In this document: positions 16,411 through 25,372 of the stretch, in pieces | Numbering within the stretch: position 1 is the first letter of the stretch | Layout: each line of letters opens with the position of its first letter | Source: Beijerinckia sp. 28-YEA-48 | GTDB taxonomy: Bacteria > Pseudomonadota > Alphaproteobacteria > Rhizobiales > Beijerinckiaceae | Direction: 5' to 3' | DNA: 64,000 bases | Assembly (NCBI RefSeq): GCF_900104955.1 | Contig: NZ_FNSI01000001.1 | Location: 530,001-594,000, forward strand | Notes under the pieces: model-generated | Database searches by the model: none | What the model was told of the DNA's origin: nothing | Seen by the model: the letters and a program-made list of their open reading frames with translations, nothing else | Position numbers and translations under genes: made by a program

Positions 16411-16442
16411 GGAAAATCCTCGATATCGAAGAGATTTCTCTC

Positions 16443-17285
16443 TCAGTCCGTTGTGACCGGTTTGAGGTTTCGCAGGTATCCGATGAGCGCTGTCAGATCT
16501 TCGTCCGTCATGGCGGCATACATTTCGAAGTCCATGACCGGGACAAGCGGCGTTCCATCCGGCCGTACCCCTTTGGTGATGATTGTCTTCACCTGTTCAT
16601 CCGTCCACTGAACAATGCCGTGCTTGTTGCCGGGTGTCAGATTGGCGGCCACCATGGTTCCGCCGCCCGGCACCGCATAGGGCGTGCCGCCGGCTCCGGC
16701 GCGCGTCATATCCGGCGTGAGGCCGACGCGCGGCGTGTGGCATTGCATGCAATGAGCCACTGCCTCGGCGAGATATTTCCCGCGTTCCGCAGGAGCTGGC
16801 TCGGGTATGGTTGTGGTCAGATCATAGCTCTGATCGGGCCGGGTCGACGGAAGCCGCTCCACGTGGTTTTTGATTGGCGGGATGCTTTTGAGGTAAGCAG
16901 CGATCGCGTGGGCGTCTTTATCCGAGAGGTGTCGGTAGAAGAAGATGCCCATCGGAAAGCGAATGGGCTCGCCGCTTGGCCGCTTGCCATTTCTTAACGC
17001 GTCGACAATCTGTGCCTCGGTCCAGCTACCAAGACCCGTTTCTACATCGGGTGTCAGATTTGCCGTATTGTATGGACCGGACCGTTTTCCGCCTGCCAGA
17101 TGCATGCTTTGATTAAGGTGGCCGTCAGCATTCGGCTTGGTATGGCACGAGGCGCAGACGCCGATCTCAACCAGATACCGGCCGCGTTCGACGTCGCCCT
17201 TCTCTTGCGCCCAAGTTCCGTTCGCCCATGCCGATACCGCGGTTAAGATAAACAACGCAGAGAAATGCGTCCCTGTCACTCCCAT
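16443..17285 (-). CDS. Diheme c-type cytochrome
   Basis: This exported protein (280 residues; signal peptide to about AWA-NGTWAQ) has two CxxCH haem-attachment sites, CASCH (44-48) and CMQCH (179-183). Each sits in a cytochrome-c domain with later Met ligand candidates (FPMGIFF and PVMDFEMY). It resembles the electron-transfer cytochrome subunits paired with periplasmic dehydrogenases or molybdenum hydroxylases. The iorAB-like genes at 25.4-28.0 kb lack a cytochrome of their own and could use it, although they are 8 kb away on the other strand. ATG 17285 follows AGGGAGGGAACC. Confidence 0.88.
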   Translation of the reverse strand: MGVTGTHFSALFILTAVSAWANGTWAQEKGDVERGRYLVEIGVCASCHTKPNADGHLNQSMHLAGGKRSGPYNTANLTPDVETGLGSWTEAQIVDALRNGKRPSGEPIRFPMGIFFYRHLSDKDAHAIAAYLKSIPPIKNHVERLPSTRPDQSYDLTTTIPEPAPAERGKYLAEAVAHCMQCHTPRVGLTPDMTRAGAGGTPYAVPGGGTMVAANLTPGNKHGIVQWTDEQVKTIITKGVRPDGTPLVPVMDFEMYAAMTDEDLTALIGYLRNLKPVTTD

Positions 17286-17306
17286 GGTTCCCTCCCTCTC
17301 AGTGCG

Positions 17307-17879
17307 TTATGCTGCGGCCTTGGCGTCCTGGCAGGCGCCGATCAGACGATCGATTGCCGCCAGAGCGAATGTGATGCTTGCCGCGTCGGCGAGCCTGTCT
17401 TCCTGAATCTTGGTTGCGATGCTGCCGATGACGACTTGCGGACCAGAAACAATATTGGCCTGACAGGAAATCAACGTCTCGTTGGCTTGCGTGTGAGCGC
17501 GGGCGCCCCCGGTGAAAGCCGTCGAGTTCGAGATGACAAGAACGGGTTTGTCCTTGAGGCAGGACTTGCCGTTGGGCCGCGACGCCCAATCAAGCGCGTT
17601 CTTTAAAACACCGGGAATGCCGTGATTATATTCTGGCGTCGCAATCACGACGGCATCGCTGGCCATGATCCGGTCGCGTAGATCACGCACGCTTTGCGGT
17701 GTCGCGGCGCCGTCGTGATCGAGGTTGTAGAGAGGCAGATCAAGATCAACGATATCGAGCTTGATGCTGAGTCTGAGAGCCGCCTGTAGCCCTAGGAGAA
17801 CGGCCCGCGAATGAGACTGCTTTCGCAGGCTCCCCGTCAGTCCAATAAGTTGGATTTGTACATCGGAATTCTGTCGCAT
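17307..17879 (-). CDS. NADPH-dependent FMN reductase family protein
   Basis: The flavodoxin-like fold is recognisable from the phosphate-binding GLTGSLRKQSHSR near residue 14 and PEYNHGIPGVLKNALDW around residues 80-97, both classic for NADPH:FMN reductases and NADPH-dependent quinone/azo reductases. Length is 190 residues from ATG 17879; an upstream TTG (17912) lacks a ribosome site. It could supply reduced FMN to a two-component monooxygenase such as the luciferase-like enzyme at 38.7 kb, or act as a quinone reductase in its own operon with the cytochrome and ThDP enzyme. Confidence 0.85.
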   Translation of the reverse strand: MRQNSDVQIQLIGLTGSLRKQSHSRAVLLGLQAALRLSIKLDIVDLDLPLYNLDHDGAATPQSVRDLRDRIMASDAVVIATPEYNHGIPGVLKNALDWASRPNGKSCLKDKPVLVISNSTAFTGGARAHTQANETLISCQANIVSGPQVVIGSIATKIQEDRLADAASITFALAAIDRLIGACQDAKAAA

Positions 17880-17930
17880 CGTATATTCCGTACTGCTTTC
17901 TAGTTCTGCCAATCGCGGGAGAGTGATCGC

Positions 17931-19649
17931 TCACGGGCCTCCGCAGACCACGTTAAGAACGACTTGGCGCTTCTCATTGCCGATGACCTTGAGGGAACGC
18001 TCGAGCGCTGCTTCCATATGCGCGGGATCCTCGACAGTTTCGCCGTAGCCGCCGGCGATTTCAGCCGCCTTGGAAAAATCGAGTGCTGGGTCGAAATAAG
18101 TTAGGGGTTCACGATTGCTGCGCGCGGCGAAGCCGTCGGGGTAGACTTCTCGTGTGTTACGCTTCACGGCGCCCCACATCTGATTGTTGAAGACGACGGT
18201 GAGGATCGGCAATTTTTCGGCTGCGGACACGTAGTGAGCCGGAATTGGATTGCCGAACATGTAGGCGCCGTCACCGACAGTGCAGATAACCAGTTTGTCC
18301 GGTGCCGCCGTCTTGACGCCTAACGCGGTTCCGAGCCCCCAGCCGAGGCCGCCCGCTGCACCAATTGAATACATGGTCCCGGGTTTGGTGAAACGCATCT
18401 GCTCGAGCTGCAGCGGCGATTCCTTGATGACAATTCCATCTTCGCCCTTCACGGCATCAATGCAATGACTGATCCAGGCTGGTGACATCGGTGTATTGTT
18501 GCGGGCTCGCTTCAGTGCTTCCCGCCACTTGTCGCGCTGGGCCGTCCGCTGCTGTATGAGCCGAAGACGTCGCTCTTCGATACTATCGATCGCTGCAGTT
18601 TGCCGTGTGGCGAGCGCTTGCGTCAGTTGCGTCAATGTTGCGCTCAGAACGCCTGTAATGGCGAGGTCACAATCAAATGCGCGCATCGGATAATGGGAAA
18701 AGAGCGGATCGACGCCGATATGGATGATCTTGGCGTCCTTCGCCGGGCTCTGCTTGAAAGGAACCCACGGAACATCGCATTCGATCACGATGACAAGGTC
18801 CGCCGCCGCCAGCATGCTGTCGGGATCGTAGCCAAGATGCATGGCGTGATCGGTGGACAGCGCCGTGTAACGAGGCTTGCGTTGGGTCACGGGGATGGCA
18901 AAAGCATCGGCGAGGGCGGCCAAGCGCTCCGCATCGCCTTCGTCACGACCGGCGCTGGACGTAATGATCAACGGATTCTTAGCTTTGGCGATCATATCCG
19001 CCGCTTCGTCGATGGCGCGAAGATCCGGAAAGGGCGGGGAAGCCGTGCGGTGGCGGCTTGGTGAATGATAGCCGATGCCGTTCGCAGGCGCGGCAAGAAC
19101 CTCACGGGGCAATGTCAGATAGATGGGGCCCTTCGGCTCGGCGCTCGCCATATTGATCGCGCGATCGACCGTGTTTTCCAGAACCTTACCGTTGGGAAGC
19201 TGATAATCCCATTTGACGAATTCACGCAAAATCGACGCCTGATCGCGCATTTCCTGCGGCCAATGGATTTCGCCTGACCTTCCCCCGGGCACATCGCCGC
19301 TCTCGGTAAACGGCGTGCGACCGGCGGAGAATAGAACTGGAATGTTGGCGCGCGAGGCATTCATAACGCCGCAAACCGAATTGGCGGTTCCGACATTGAC
19401 ATGCACCATCACCAATTGCGGCCGGCCCGACTTCAGATAGTGTCCCATGGCCATGGCGACCGCGACATTCTCATGCGGTACCGTCACCGGCTTTGGCACC
19501 TTCGCGCCTTCGGCTTCAGCCTTCGCATAGGCTTCGATCAGCGGCGCGAAGTCCGTTCCAGCATTGGCAAACAAATATTCAACGCCACGATCGGCCAGTA
19601 TGCGCAAATATACGTCAGCAACGGTGGTGTCATTTTCCAAAGTCTGCAC
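17931..19649 (-). CDS. Thiamine-diphosphate-dependent enzyme (acetolactate synthase / decarboxylase-like)
   Basis: This 572-residue protein has the three-domain layout of ThDP decarboxylases. VPHENVAVAMAMGHY (58-72) carries the activating Glu60. A central NAD/DHS-like domain follows, and a C-terminal ThDP site starts at VGDGAYMFGNP and ends at VVFNN, the GDG-to-NN ThDP motif. Relatives include acetolactate synthase, benzoylformate decarboxylase and oxalyl-CoA decarboxylase, so decarboxylation or carboligation of a 2-keto acid is expected. GTG 19649 has GGAG 7 nt upstream. It lies in a minus-strand unit with an FMN reductase and a binding protein. The substrate is not inferable. Confidence 0.82.
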   Translation of the reverse strand: MQTLENDTTVADVYLRILADRGVEYLFANAGTDFAPLIEAYAKAEAEGAKVPKPVTVPHENVAVAMAMGHYLKSGRPQLVMVHVNVGTANSVCGVMNASRANIPVLFSAGRTPFTESGDVPGGRSGEIHWPQEMRDQASILREFVKWDYQLPNGKVLENTVDRAINMASAEPKGPIYLTLPREVLAAPANGIGYHSPSRHRTASPPFPDLRAIDEAADMIAKAKNPLIITSSAGRDEGDAERLAALADAFAIPVTQRKPRYTALSTDHAMHLGYDPDSMLAAADLVIVIECDVPWVPFKQSPAKDAKIIHIGVDPLFSHYPMRAFDCDLAITGVLSATLTQLTQALATRQTAAIDSIEERRLRLIQQRTAQRDKWREALKRARNNTPMSPAWISHCIDAVKGEDGIVIKESPLQLEQMRFTKPGTMYSIGAAGGLGWGLGTALGVKTAAPDKLVICTVGDGAYMFGNPIPAHYVSAAEKLPILTVVFNNQMWGAVKRNTREVYPDGFAARSNREPLTYFDPALDFSKAAEIAGGYGETVEDPAHMEAALERSLKVIGNEKRQVVLNVVCGGP

Positions 19650-19766
19650 GTTCTCACTCCTACGGAGGCTTGAAGCCGGGAATAAAGGCAAAGGGGTTCC
19701 ATCACGCGGCTTGGCCGCGCGTTCACAGTTCACTGGTTGGTTCGTTTTAGTTTCTGGCTAAGCGCT

Positions 19767-20756
19767 TTACTGAATGCCCGCTGCTCGCAGATACTCCAGG
19801 TCGATAAATCGCTCTGGGGCTGGCAGCGGCTTCTGCAGCAGGCTTGCCGTACCGAGAAGTTCGATCACCTTGGCGACGCCTTCGACATTGATTTCGCCGC
19901 GCTTCGGCATCACGCCTTTATTGGGCTCGTAATAGAGTTTGTAGATTTCACGGGAATCCTCGGCTGAGGCGCCGGTGGCTTCAACGACGATTTTGACAAC
20001 TTCCTCGCGATTGGCGGGGTTTGCCGTGAACGCGTAGGCCTCCTCGATGGCTTTGGTAAAGCGCACGACTACGTCCTTGTTCTTCGCAGCCCAGGGCTTG
20101 CGCGCCGCAAAGACGGTGAATTGCATCGTCGGGGTAACTTCGTGGGAGTTCCCTAAAACGCGATAGCCTTTGCGGAGAAAGCTTAAATCCTCCGGCTGGC
20201 TGAGCGGCGCGGCAGCGCATTCCGCGCTCTCCAGACATTTTGATCGAAGGGGCGTACCGATCAGCTCCTTGCCGGCATAATCCTTCTCCTGAAGGCCGTG
20301 CTTCGCCAGGATCATGCGCGTCGTGATGGAGATCATGTCCTCAGGCAGGGATAGGGCAACGGTTTTGCCGCGCAACTGTTCCATGGAGGTGACCTCTGGC
20401 CGACCGACGATGTTGTAGATCGTATTGGCCGGTCCGCCGATGATCGCGGTTGCGTCGGAGCCATTCAGAACGGCTTTGACCAGATAGGGCGTTGCCACCA
20501 TGCTGATATCGACGGTGTCCTTGTCCAAAGCATTGGTCATATGCTCGACGCCGGGTAGGGGAACGACGTCTACCTTCAAGCCCTGTTTTTCGAACATGCC
20601 CTTGCGTTGGGCGATATGAATGCCCGCAGACTGAAAGAGCCGCATGGAGGCTGCTATCACGCCGAATCGAACGGTGGCAGGTTCTGCCGCGATCGCGATC
20701 GATGGCAGCGCCAACACCAAAGCTGTTGCATATAAGACGGCTGTGCCGTTCTTCAT
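19767..20756 (-). CDS. NMT1/THI5-like (SsuA/TauA-type) ABC substrate-binding protein
   Basis: This exported binding protein (about 329 residues) has a signal peptide to IAIAAEP. It shows the NitT/TauT/SsuA layout: VRFGVIAASMRLFQSAGIHI, GMFEKQGLKVDVVPL, VDISMVATPYLVKAVLNG and the SMEQLRGKTVALS switch region. These proteins usually feed an ABC importer for nitrate, sulfonates, thiamine precursors or aromatic acids. ATG 20756 follows GGAGG by about 5 nt. No permease or ATPase gene is adjacent, unlike the complete cassette at 29.8-33.1 kb. It sits directly downstream of the extradiol dioxygenase gene, probably in one operon. Confidence 0.8.
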   Translation of the reverse strand: MKNGTAVLYATALVLALPSIAIAAEPATVRFGVIAASMRLFQSAGIHIAQRKGMFEKQGLKVDVVPLPGVEHMTNALDKDTVDISMVATPYLVKAVLNGSDATAIIGGPANTIYNIVGRPEVTSMEQLRGKTVALSLPEDMISITTRMILAKHGLQEKDYAGKELIGTPLRSKCLESAECAAAPLSQPEDLSFLRKGYRVLGNSHEVTPTMQFTVFAARKPWAAKNKDVVVRFTKAIEEAYAFTANPANREEVVKIVVEATGASAEDSREIYKLYYEPNKGVMPKRGEINVEGVAKVIELLGTASLLQKPLPAPERFIDLEYLRAAGIQ

Positions 20757-20827
20757 GACGTCCTCCACTCGAACTGAAATCTATTGCGAGGCATCGGATC
20801 TTGACGCCCGATGCCTCGATCGATCAT

Positions 20828-21721
20828 TTAAGGATAACCTTCGAAATTGCCGTGAGATCCGAAGCCCCATTGACTGCGCAGGGTCGACTTGTCCCAGACT
20901 TTCGGGCGGAGCGGTCGTTCTTGATGCCAGGGCCGCGGCTCCCAATAGCCGAGGTCCTCGTCCAGCATCATATCAAGCTCGGTGAAGAGCTCGACGCGGA
21001 TATGGTCGGGATTGCGGTGATAGGCGGCGATGTTGTGGCCGACAATATGTCGGAGCGGCCCCCAGACGAGCGGGATCTTCTTCTTGTCCAAAAAGTCGCA
21101 CGCGTCGCGGATGGAGCCCCAGTCGCGGAGTTCGAAGGCGATGTGGTGCAAAGCTTCTTCTTCGTAGCGAACGAAATTGATCGTATGGTGATCGACGCCG
21201 CAGCGCAGAAACGAGAAATGATCACCAAGCCAATCGGAGGCGCGAAAGCCGAGGACATCGCAGTAGAAGGCGGAGAGCTTCTGAACGTCTTTAACTCGAT
21301 AGGCAACGTGACCGAATTTCTGCGGCTGAATGCCATTGTCCAAGTTGTCACTCGGCGCAAAATTATAGTCGGCGTAGACCTCGATCAGCGTGCCTTTTGG
21401 ATCGTAAAAGGCGATAGCGTTGGATACGCCAGGTGAAATATCCTTGCGCATCTCGCTTTTGACGCCATGTTTTTGAAGGTTGGCCGCCAATTCGCCGAGA
21501 TCGCTGCCAGGTTTGACCTGAAAGGCGAGGCGCTGAAGATGACCTTTGTCCTGACCGCGCTCAAGCGCAATGGATTCCTGTCCCAGGCGGGTGGCGAGAA
21601 AGGCATGGTCCTTGCCGCGTTCAACAAGCGAAAGGCCAACGACTTGGGTCCAATAGTCGATCTGCTGCTCAAGATCGGGCGTGCTGAACGTAGCGTGCCC
21701 GAGACGCTTTACCTGAATCAT
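20828..21721 (-). CDS. Extradiol ring-cleavage dioxygenase (VOC superfamily, catechol 2,3-dioxygenase-like)
   Basis: The two-module vicinal-oxygen-chelate protein (297 residues) carries the full iron triad of type I extradiol dioxygenases: His138 (FGHVAYRV), His192/193 (ALHHIAFEL) and Glu244 (IRVELF). It should open a catechol-type ring next to the hydroxyls. The C-terminal WGFGSHGNFEGYP tail extends beyond the usual core. ATG 21721 follows AAGGAAA. It lies in a minus-strand operon with a GntR regulator, a Bug protein and an SsuA-like protein. Its substrate would be a dihydroxylated ring made by one of the hydroxylases in the window. Confidence 0.88.
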   Translation of the reverse strand: MIQVKRLGHATFSTPDLEQQIDYWTQVVGLSLVERGKDHAFLATRLGQESIALERGQDKGHLQRLAFQVKPGSDLGELAANLQKHGVKSEMRKDISPGVSNAIAFYDPKGTLIEVYADYNFAPSDNLDNGIQPQKFGHVAYRVKDVQKLSAFYCDVLGFRASDWLGDHFSFLRCGVDHHTINFVRYEEEALHHIAFELRDWGSIRDACDFLDKKKIPLVWGPLRHIVGHNIAAYHRNPDHIRVELFTELDMMLDEDLGYWEPRPWHQERPLRPKVWDKSTLRSQWGFGSHGNFEGYP

Positions 21722-21744
21722 CCCAATTTCCTTTTTTTAAACTG

Positions 21745-22833
21745 TTAGTTGAGAGTTTTGGCCAAGAGGTCGATGACGTTCTGTGGCACTTTGTCGACTT
21801 CGGTCACGAGGTCGGCAATGGCTTGGCCCGATACCGGATCGACTTCGACGCCGATGCGCCGAGAGTCCTCGATGAATTGCTTGTCCTTCATGGTTTCCAT
21901 GAAGGCGGCACGCAGCGCTTCGACGCGATCTTTCGGAACTTCCGGCGGCAGCATGAAAGGGTAGGCCGCTTTGAATTTGACCGAATAGGTTCGCAGCGCT
22001 TGCTTGATGTTTTCATCCGTCGCCAGCTCGATAGCTGTCGGAACATCTGGTAGCTCCGCGATGCGGTCGGCACCGAACTGGATGAGGATTCGCGCCTTCT
22101 TGTCGCGCATCCAATCGCTCTTGCCGGCGATGCTTGAATAATTGACGGTTCCCCCGTCCAGTTCACCGCGTTCACCAGCGAGGAAAACATCGTTGACGGC
22201 TTTGTAGCCGGTCACCACGTTGAATTTCGTGCCGAGAAGCGCATTGGACATGACCGGCAGGATGTAATTGTCGCCGCCGAACGATGTCGCGCCGACAATT
22301 GCCTTTTGGTTTCTGAGGTCGTCGATGCCGGTGAATGCGCTCTTGTGCCAGACCCAAAGAATTTGAGGCTGTTGAGTTGGAGAGCCAACAAAGATCATCT
22401 TCCGAACGTCGAAATTTGTTGCGCCGCCTTCGCGGGACAACAACTTCAGGCGGGGTTCTAGGACAATGCCATTGATCGGAAGACCCATCACAGTGCCGTC
22501 GCGGGGCGCCCTGTTGTAGAGCGTGTTCACGGCGACGAGGCTGCCGGCGCCTGGCATGTTCTCGACTACGATGCTCGGCGAACCTGGGATGTACTGGCCC
22601 AGATGGGCCGCCAGAGCGCGGCCAACGAAATCATATGCGGCTCCAGGGGCAGCGGCGACGATAATCTTGACCGTTTTGCCACGAAAAAACTCGGCTGGAG
22701 TCTGAGCTTGCGCTGCAGCGACGCAAATCATGAGCGAGGTACAGAAACTACCCCACTTGATAGCCAGCAGCCGGTCTTTATGTCTGTTCGTAAGAGCCGA
22801 CGAGTTCGTTCGCTCGAGCCAGGACAAACGCAT
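21745..22833 (-). CDS. Bug/TctC-like substrate-binding protein
   Basis: The mature part is a Bug-type periplasmic binding protein: VKIIVAAAPGAAYDFVGRAL, then SIVVENMPGAGSLVAVN and LYNRAPRDGTVMGL. The start is ambiguous. An ATG at 22833 lies inside the upstream GntR gene and has AGAGG 6 nt before it, giving an N-terminus with a long charged lead before the hydrophobic KWGSFCTSLMICVAAAQAQ signal. Otherwise only CTG codons (22770 and 22767) or a late ATG (22731) without a ribosome site are available. I give 22833, which overlaps the GntR gene by 56 bp and suggests translational coupling. Confidence 0.78.
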   Translation of the reverse strand: MRLSWLERTNSSALTNRHKDRLLAIKWGSFCTSLMICVAAAQAQTPAEFFRGKTVKIIVAAAPGAAYDFVGRALAAHLGQYIPGSPSIVVENMPGAGSLVAVNTLYNRAPRDGTVMGLPINGIVLEPRLKLLSREGGATNFDVRKMIFVGSPTQQPQILWVWHKSAFTGIDDLRNQKAIVGATSFGGDNYILPVMSNALLGTKFNVVTGYKAVNDVFLAGERGELDGGTVNYSSIAGKSDWMRDKKARILIQFGADRIAELPDVPTAIELATDENIKQALRTYSVKFKAAYPFMLPPEVPKDRVEALRAAFMETMKDKQFIEDSRRIGVEVDPVSGQAIADLVTEVDKVPQNVIDLLAKTLN

Positions 22834-23512
22834 GGACATCCTCTGAGGTTCGTTGAATGTGCTTCTTGATGAGTTCGCTGGCCAGGTCGGCGTCGCGTGC
22901 CAAAGCTGCTTCCATGAGAGCCTTGTGTTCGCCGCCGGTATCGCGGGCCTCGCGACGCTTGACAGCGCAAACACGGCGGTAGCGCTCGGCATGATCGAAC
23001 AAATTCCAGCTCTGCATGAACAAGCGCTGGGACGGGCATTGCGAAATGAGCGCCATATGGAATTTTTTGTGGCGGGCCGTCCAATCGTCGTCGAACCAGA
23101 TCTCGGGCCGTGGAACTCTTTGCTCCGTGCGCTTCAGCCCATGAAACGTTGCAACAATCCGTTCCTCCCACTTGTCGTTGGCGGCAGCAACGGAACTTGC
23201 CATGGCGGCGGGCTCGACAAGGAGGCGCATCATGGTGACGTCGTGGAAATCTTCTTCCGACATCGGCGCAGCACGAAAGCCGCGATTCTCGTCCATCGTG
23301 ACGAGGCCTTCAGCGGCCAATCTGTTCAAGGCTTCGCGCAGGGGGCTGCTTGAGAAGTCATACTCGCGCTGCAGGACATCCATCTTCAACTTGCTTCCCG
23401 GCTGAATGACGCCGTGAAGGATCTGTTGTCGCAACAAGCGAAACGCGCGCTCTGAAAGCGACGCCGGTTCGCCGCTTTCTGTCTTCGCTATCTGCATTTC
23501 GTACGCGTTCAT
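22778..23512 (-). CDS. GntR-family regulator (FCD domain)
   Basis: The winged-helix domain (SLSERAFRLLRQQILHGVIQ, then YDFSSSPLREALNRLAAEGL) is followed by an FCD-type helical ligand domain with its expected metal-site His residues (RHKKFHMALIS and GEHKALMEAAL). Length is 244 residues from ATG 23512, which has GAGG 10 nt upstream; ATGs at 23548 and 23614 are possible longer starts. It is divergent from the UbiD gene and first in a minus-strand operon with binding proteins and an extradiol dioxygenase. Three TTGYGCAA palindromes between it and UbiD are its likely operators. Confidence 0.87.
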   Translation of the reverse strand: MNAYEMQIAKTESGEPASLSERAFRLLRQQILHGVIQPGSKLKMDVLQREYDFSSSPLREALNRLAAEGLVTMDENRGFRAAPMSEEDFHDVTMMRLLVEPAAMASSVAAANDKWEERIVATFHGLKRTEQRVPRPEIWFDDDWTARHKKFHMALISQCPSQRLFMQSWNLFDHAERYRRVCAVKRREARDTGGEHKALMEAALARDADLASELIKKHIQRTSEDVHAFVLARANELVGSYEQT

Positions 23513-23632
23513 TGGATTGAGACCTCTGTTCTGGGGCGGTGGCAGCATCGCTTCCGATTGCGCACATTGTTTCCTCTTCTCCACATGCGCAACCGCTCCG
23601 CAGAGTTGTTTCATCTACGCATAAAAATATTT

Positions 23633-23686
23633 TTGTGCAAGATATTATTTTTGTGCAAATTATCTGGAAATATGCTATTTGCGCAA
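23633..23686. promoter_or_regulatory. Three TTGYGCAA palindromes, candidate GntR operators
   Basis: TTGTGCAA at 23633-23640 and 23651-23658 and TTGCGCAA at 23679-23686 lie in the AT-rich divergent region between GntR and UbiD. Their centres are 18 and 28 bp apart. Two partial copies (TTGCGCAC at 23559 and TGCGCAA at 23585) lie nearer the GntR start. Confidence 0.55.
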
Positions 23687-23780
23687 AATGAGATTTTCTC
23701 CCGCATAGGAAAAGCGGGATGAAACCATTTTAATTCAAATGGTTGTGTTGAGTTAAGGCGCTCAGCCAAGGGGAAGCGAG

Positions 23781-25247
23781 ATGGAGAGCGCGGTACAGGA
23801 GCAAACCCGCAGTCATCCGAAATCGAACAGGGATGGCCTTCGGGATTTGCTAGTGGACTTCGAGGCCATGGGAGAATTGGCTCACGTCAACGGCGCCGAC
23901 TCACATTTGGAAATGAGCGCCCTGGCTGAAACTGTCGCCGCCCTGCGTCCAGGCGAGGAGCCCGCGCTGCTGTTCGACAATATTCCAGGATATCAGCCGG
24001 GCTTTCGCGTGCTGGCTGGGGCCGCCAATTCCTATAAGCGCTTGGCTCACGTCCTTGGCCTGCCGGCACCGCGCGAACGCCTCGATATTGTCCGCGCTTA
24101 TAAAGCGCGGATGAAAGAGAAATTCGAGATGACGCTTCCACGGGTCGTCTCCACGGGGCCGGTGTTAGAAAACACTTGGCGCGACGAACAGATCGATCTG
24201 ACGAAGTTTCCCGCACCCTTCGTGCACGAGCTTGATGGCGGGCGCTATATCGGCACCGAAGATATCGTGATCATGCGTGATCCAGATAGCGGTTGGGTCA
24301 ACGTTGGTACGTATCGGATTGCTGTCCACTCCAAGAACACAGTTGGAATTTGGATTTCGCCGGGCAAACATGGGCGCATGATCCGCGAAAAATATTTCGC
24401 GCGGGGCCAATCCTGTCCGATCGTTATCTCGTGTGGCCAGGATCCCTTGCTGTTCCTCTGCGCGAATGCCGAAATGGCCGAGGGCGTGTCGGAATATGAC
24501 TATGCCGGTGGCCAGCGTCGCCAGCCGTTCGAGGTGATCGAAAGCGAACTCTACAAACTGCCATTCCCCGCGGCGTCGGAGATCGTCCTTGAAGGCGTCA
24601 TGCATCCGGGCGAAACGCAGCTTGAGGGGCCTTTTGGCGAGTTCATGGGCTATTATGCCAGTGAAGCCAGTCAGCAACCCGTGGTGCACATTCAGCGGGT
24701 CCACTTCCGCAACAATCCGATTCTGACACTTGCTATTCCCTCACGGCCGCCATCGAACTTCACTGTCGCGCGTGCCGTCGTCAAAGCCTCGATGATCTGG
24801 GACGAGTGCGAGAAAGCCGGCCTTGCCGGCATTCAAGGGGTTTGGTGCCATGAGGCGGGCGCTGGTCGTCTGTTCAATGTCATCTCGATCAAGCAAAAAT
24901 ATCCCGGGCATGCGAAACAGGCGGGCATGCTGGCCGCGAATTGCCAGTCTGGCGCTTATGCCGGGCGTTGGGTTGTCGTTGTGGATGACGATATCGACCC
25001 TTCCAATATCCACGATGTGATCTGGGCCATGGCGACGCGGTGCGACCCGCCCAATGACATAGACTTTGTGCGTCGCCATTGGAGCACGCCCCTCGACCCT
25101 ATGCTTTTTGGGCCGCCCTGGGAGAACAACCGGGCCGTGGTTGATGCCTGCAGGCCGTGGGGAGCGCCATTCCCACCGGTTGCCGAGGCAAGCCCTGCTT
25201 TGAAACGGCAAGTGATGGAGAAATGGCCGCATCTCTTCGGCTTCTGA
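23781..25247 (+). CDS. UbiD-family prFMN-dependent decarboxylase
   Basis: This 488-residue protein has the UbiD fold: GTEDIVIMRDPDSGWVNVGT, then TYRIAVHSKNTVGIW with the conserved Arg, SCGQDP, and QLEGPFGEFMGYY. In the last motif Glu282 and Glu287 are spaced five apart as in the catalytic Glu pair of Fdc1/UbiD. UbiD enzymes reversibly (de)carboxylate aromatic or unsaturated acids using prenylated FMN. No UbiX gene is in the window, so the cofactor must come from elsewhere. It heads a plus-strand unit with molybdenum-hydroxylase genes and is probably repressed by the divergent GntR protein. Confidence 0.92.
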   Translation: MESAVQEQTRSHPKSNRDGLRDLLVDFEAMGELAHVNGADSHLEMSALAETVAALRPGEEPALLFDNIPGYQPGFRVLAGAANSYKRLAHVLGLPAPRERLDIVRAYKARMKEKFEMTLPRVVSTGPVLENTWRDEQIDLTKFPAPFVHELDGGRYIGTEDIVIMRDPDSGWVNVGTYRIAVHSKNTVGIWISPGKHGRMIREKYFARGQSCPIVISCGQDPLLFLCANAEMAEGVSEYDYAGGQRRQPFEVIESELYKLPFPAASEIVLEGVMHPGETQLEGPFGEFMGYYASEASQQPVVHIQRVHFRNNPILTLAIPSRPPSNFTVARAVVKASMIWDECEKAGLAGIQGVWCHEAGAGRLFNVISIKQKYPGHAKQAGMLAANCQSGAYAGRWVVVVDDDIDPSNIHDVIWAMATRCDPPNDIDFVRRHWSTPLDPMLFGPPWENNRAVVDACRPWGAPFPPVAEASPALKRQVMEKWPHLFGF

Positions 25248-25372
25248 GCTGGAGATGAGGCATAGCGCGATAGCGGGCGGCGACATCGCAGGCTTGCTTG
25301 GCACTGACCCCGCCCGGTTCGCCGTGCCACAGAAGATCTGCTGACGAAACGAAGTTGCGAGGGGAGAACGCG

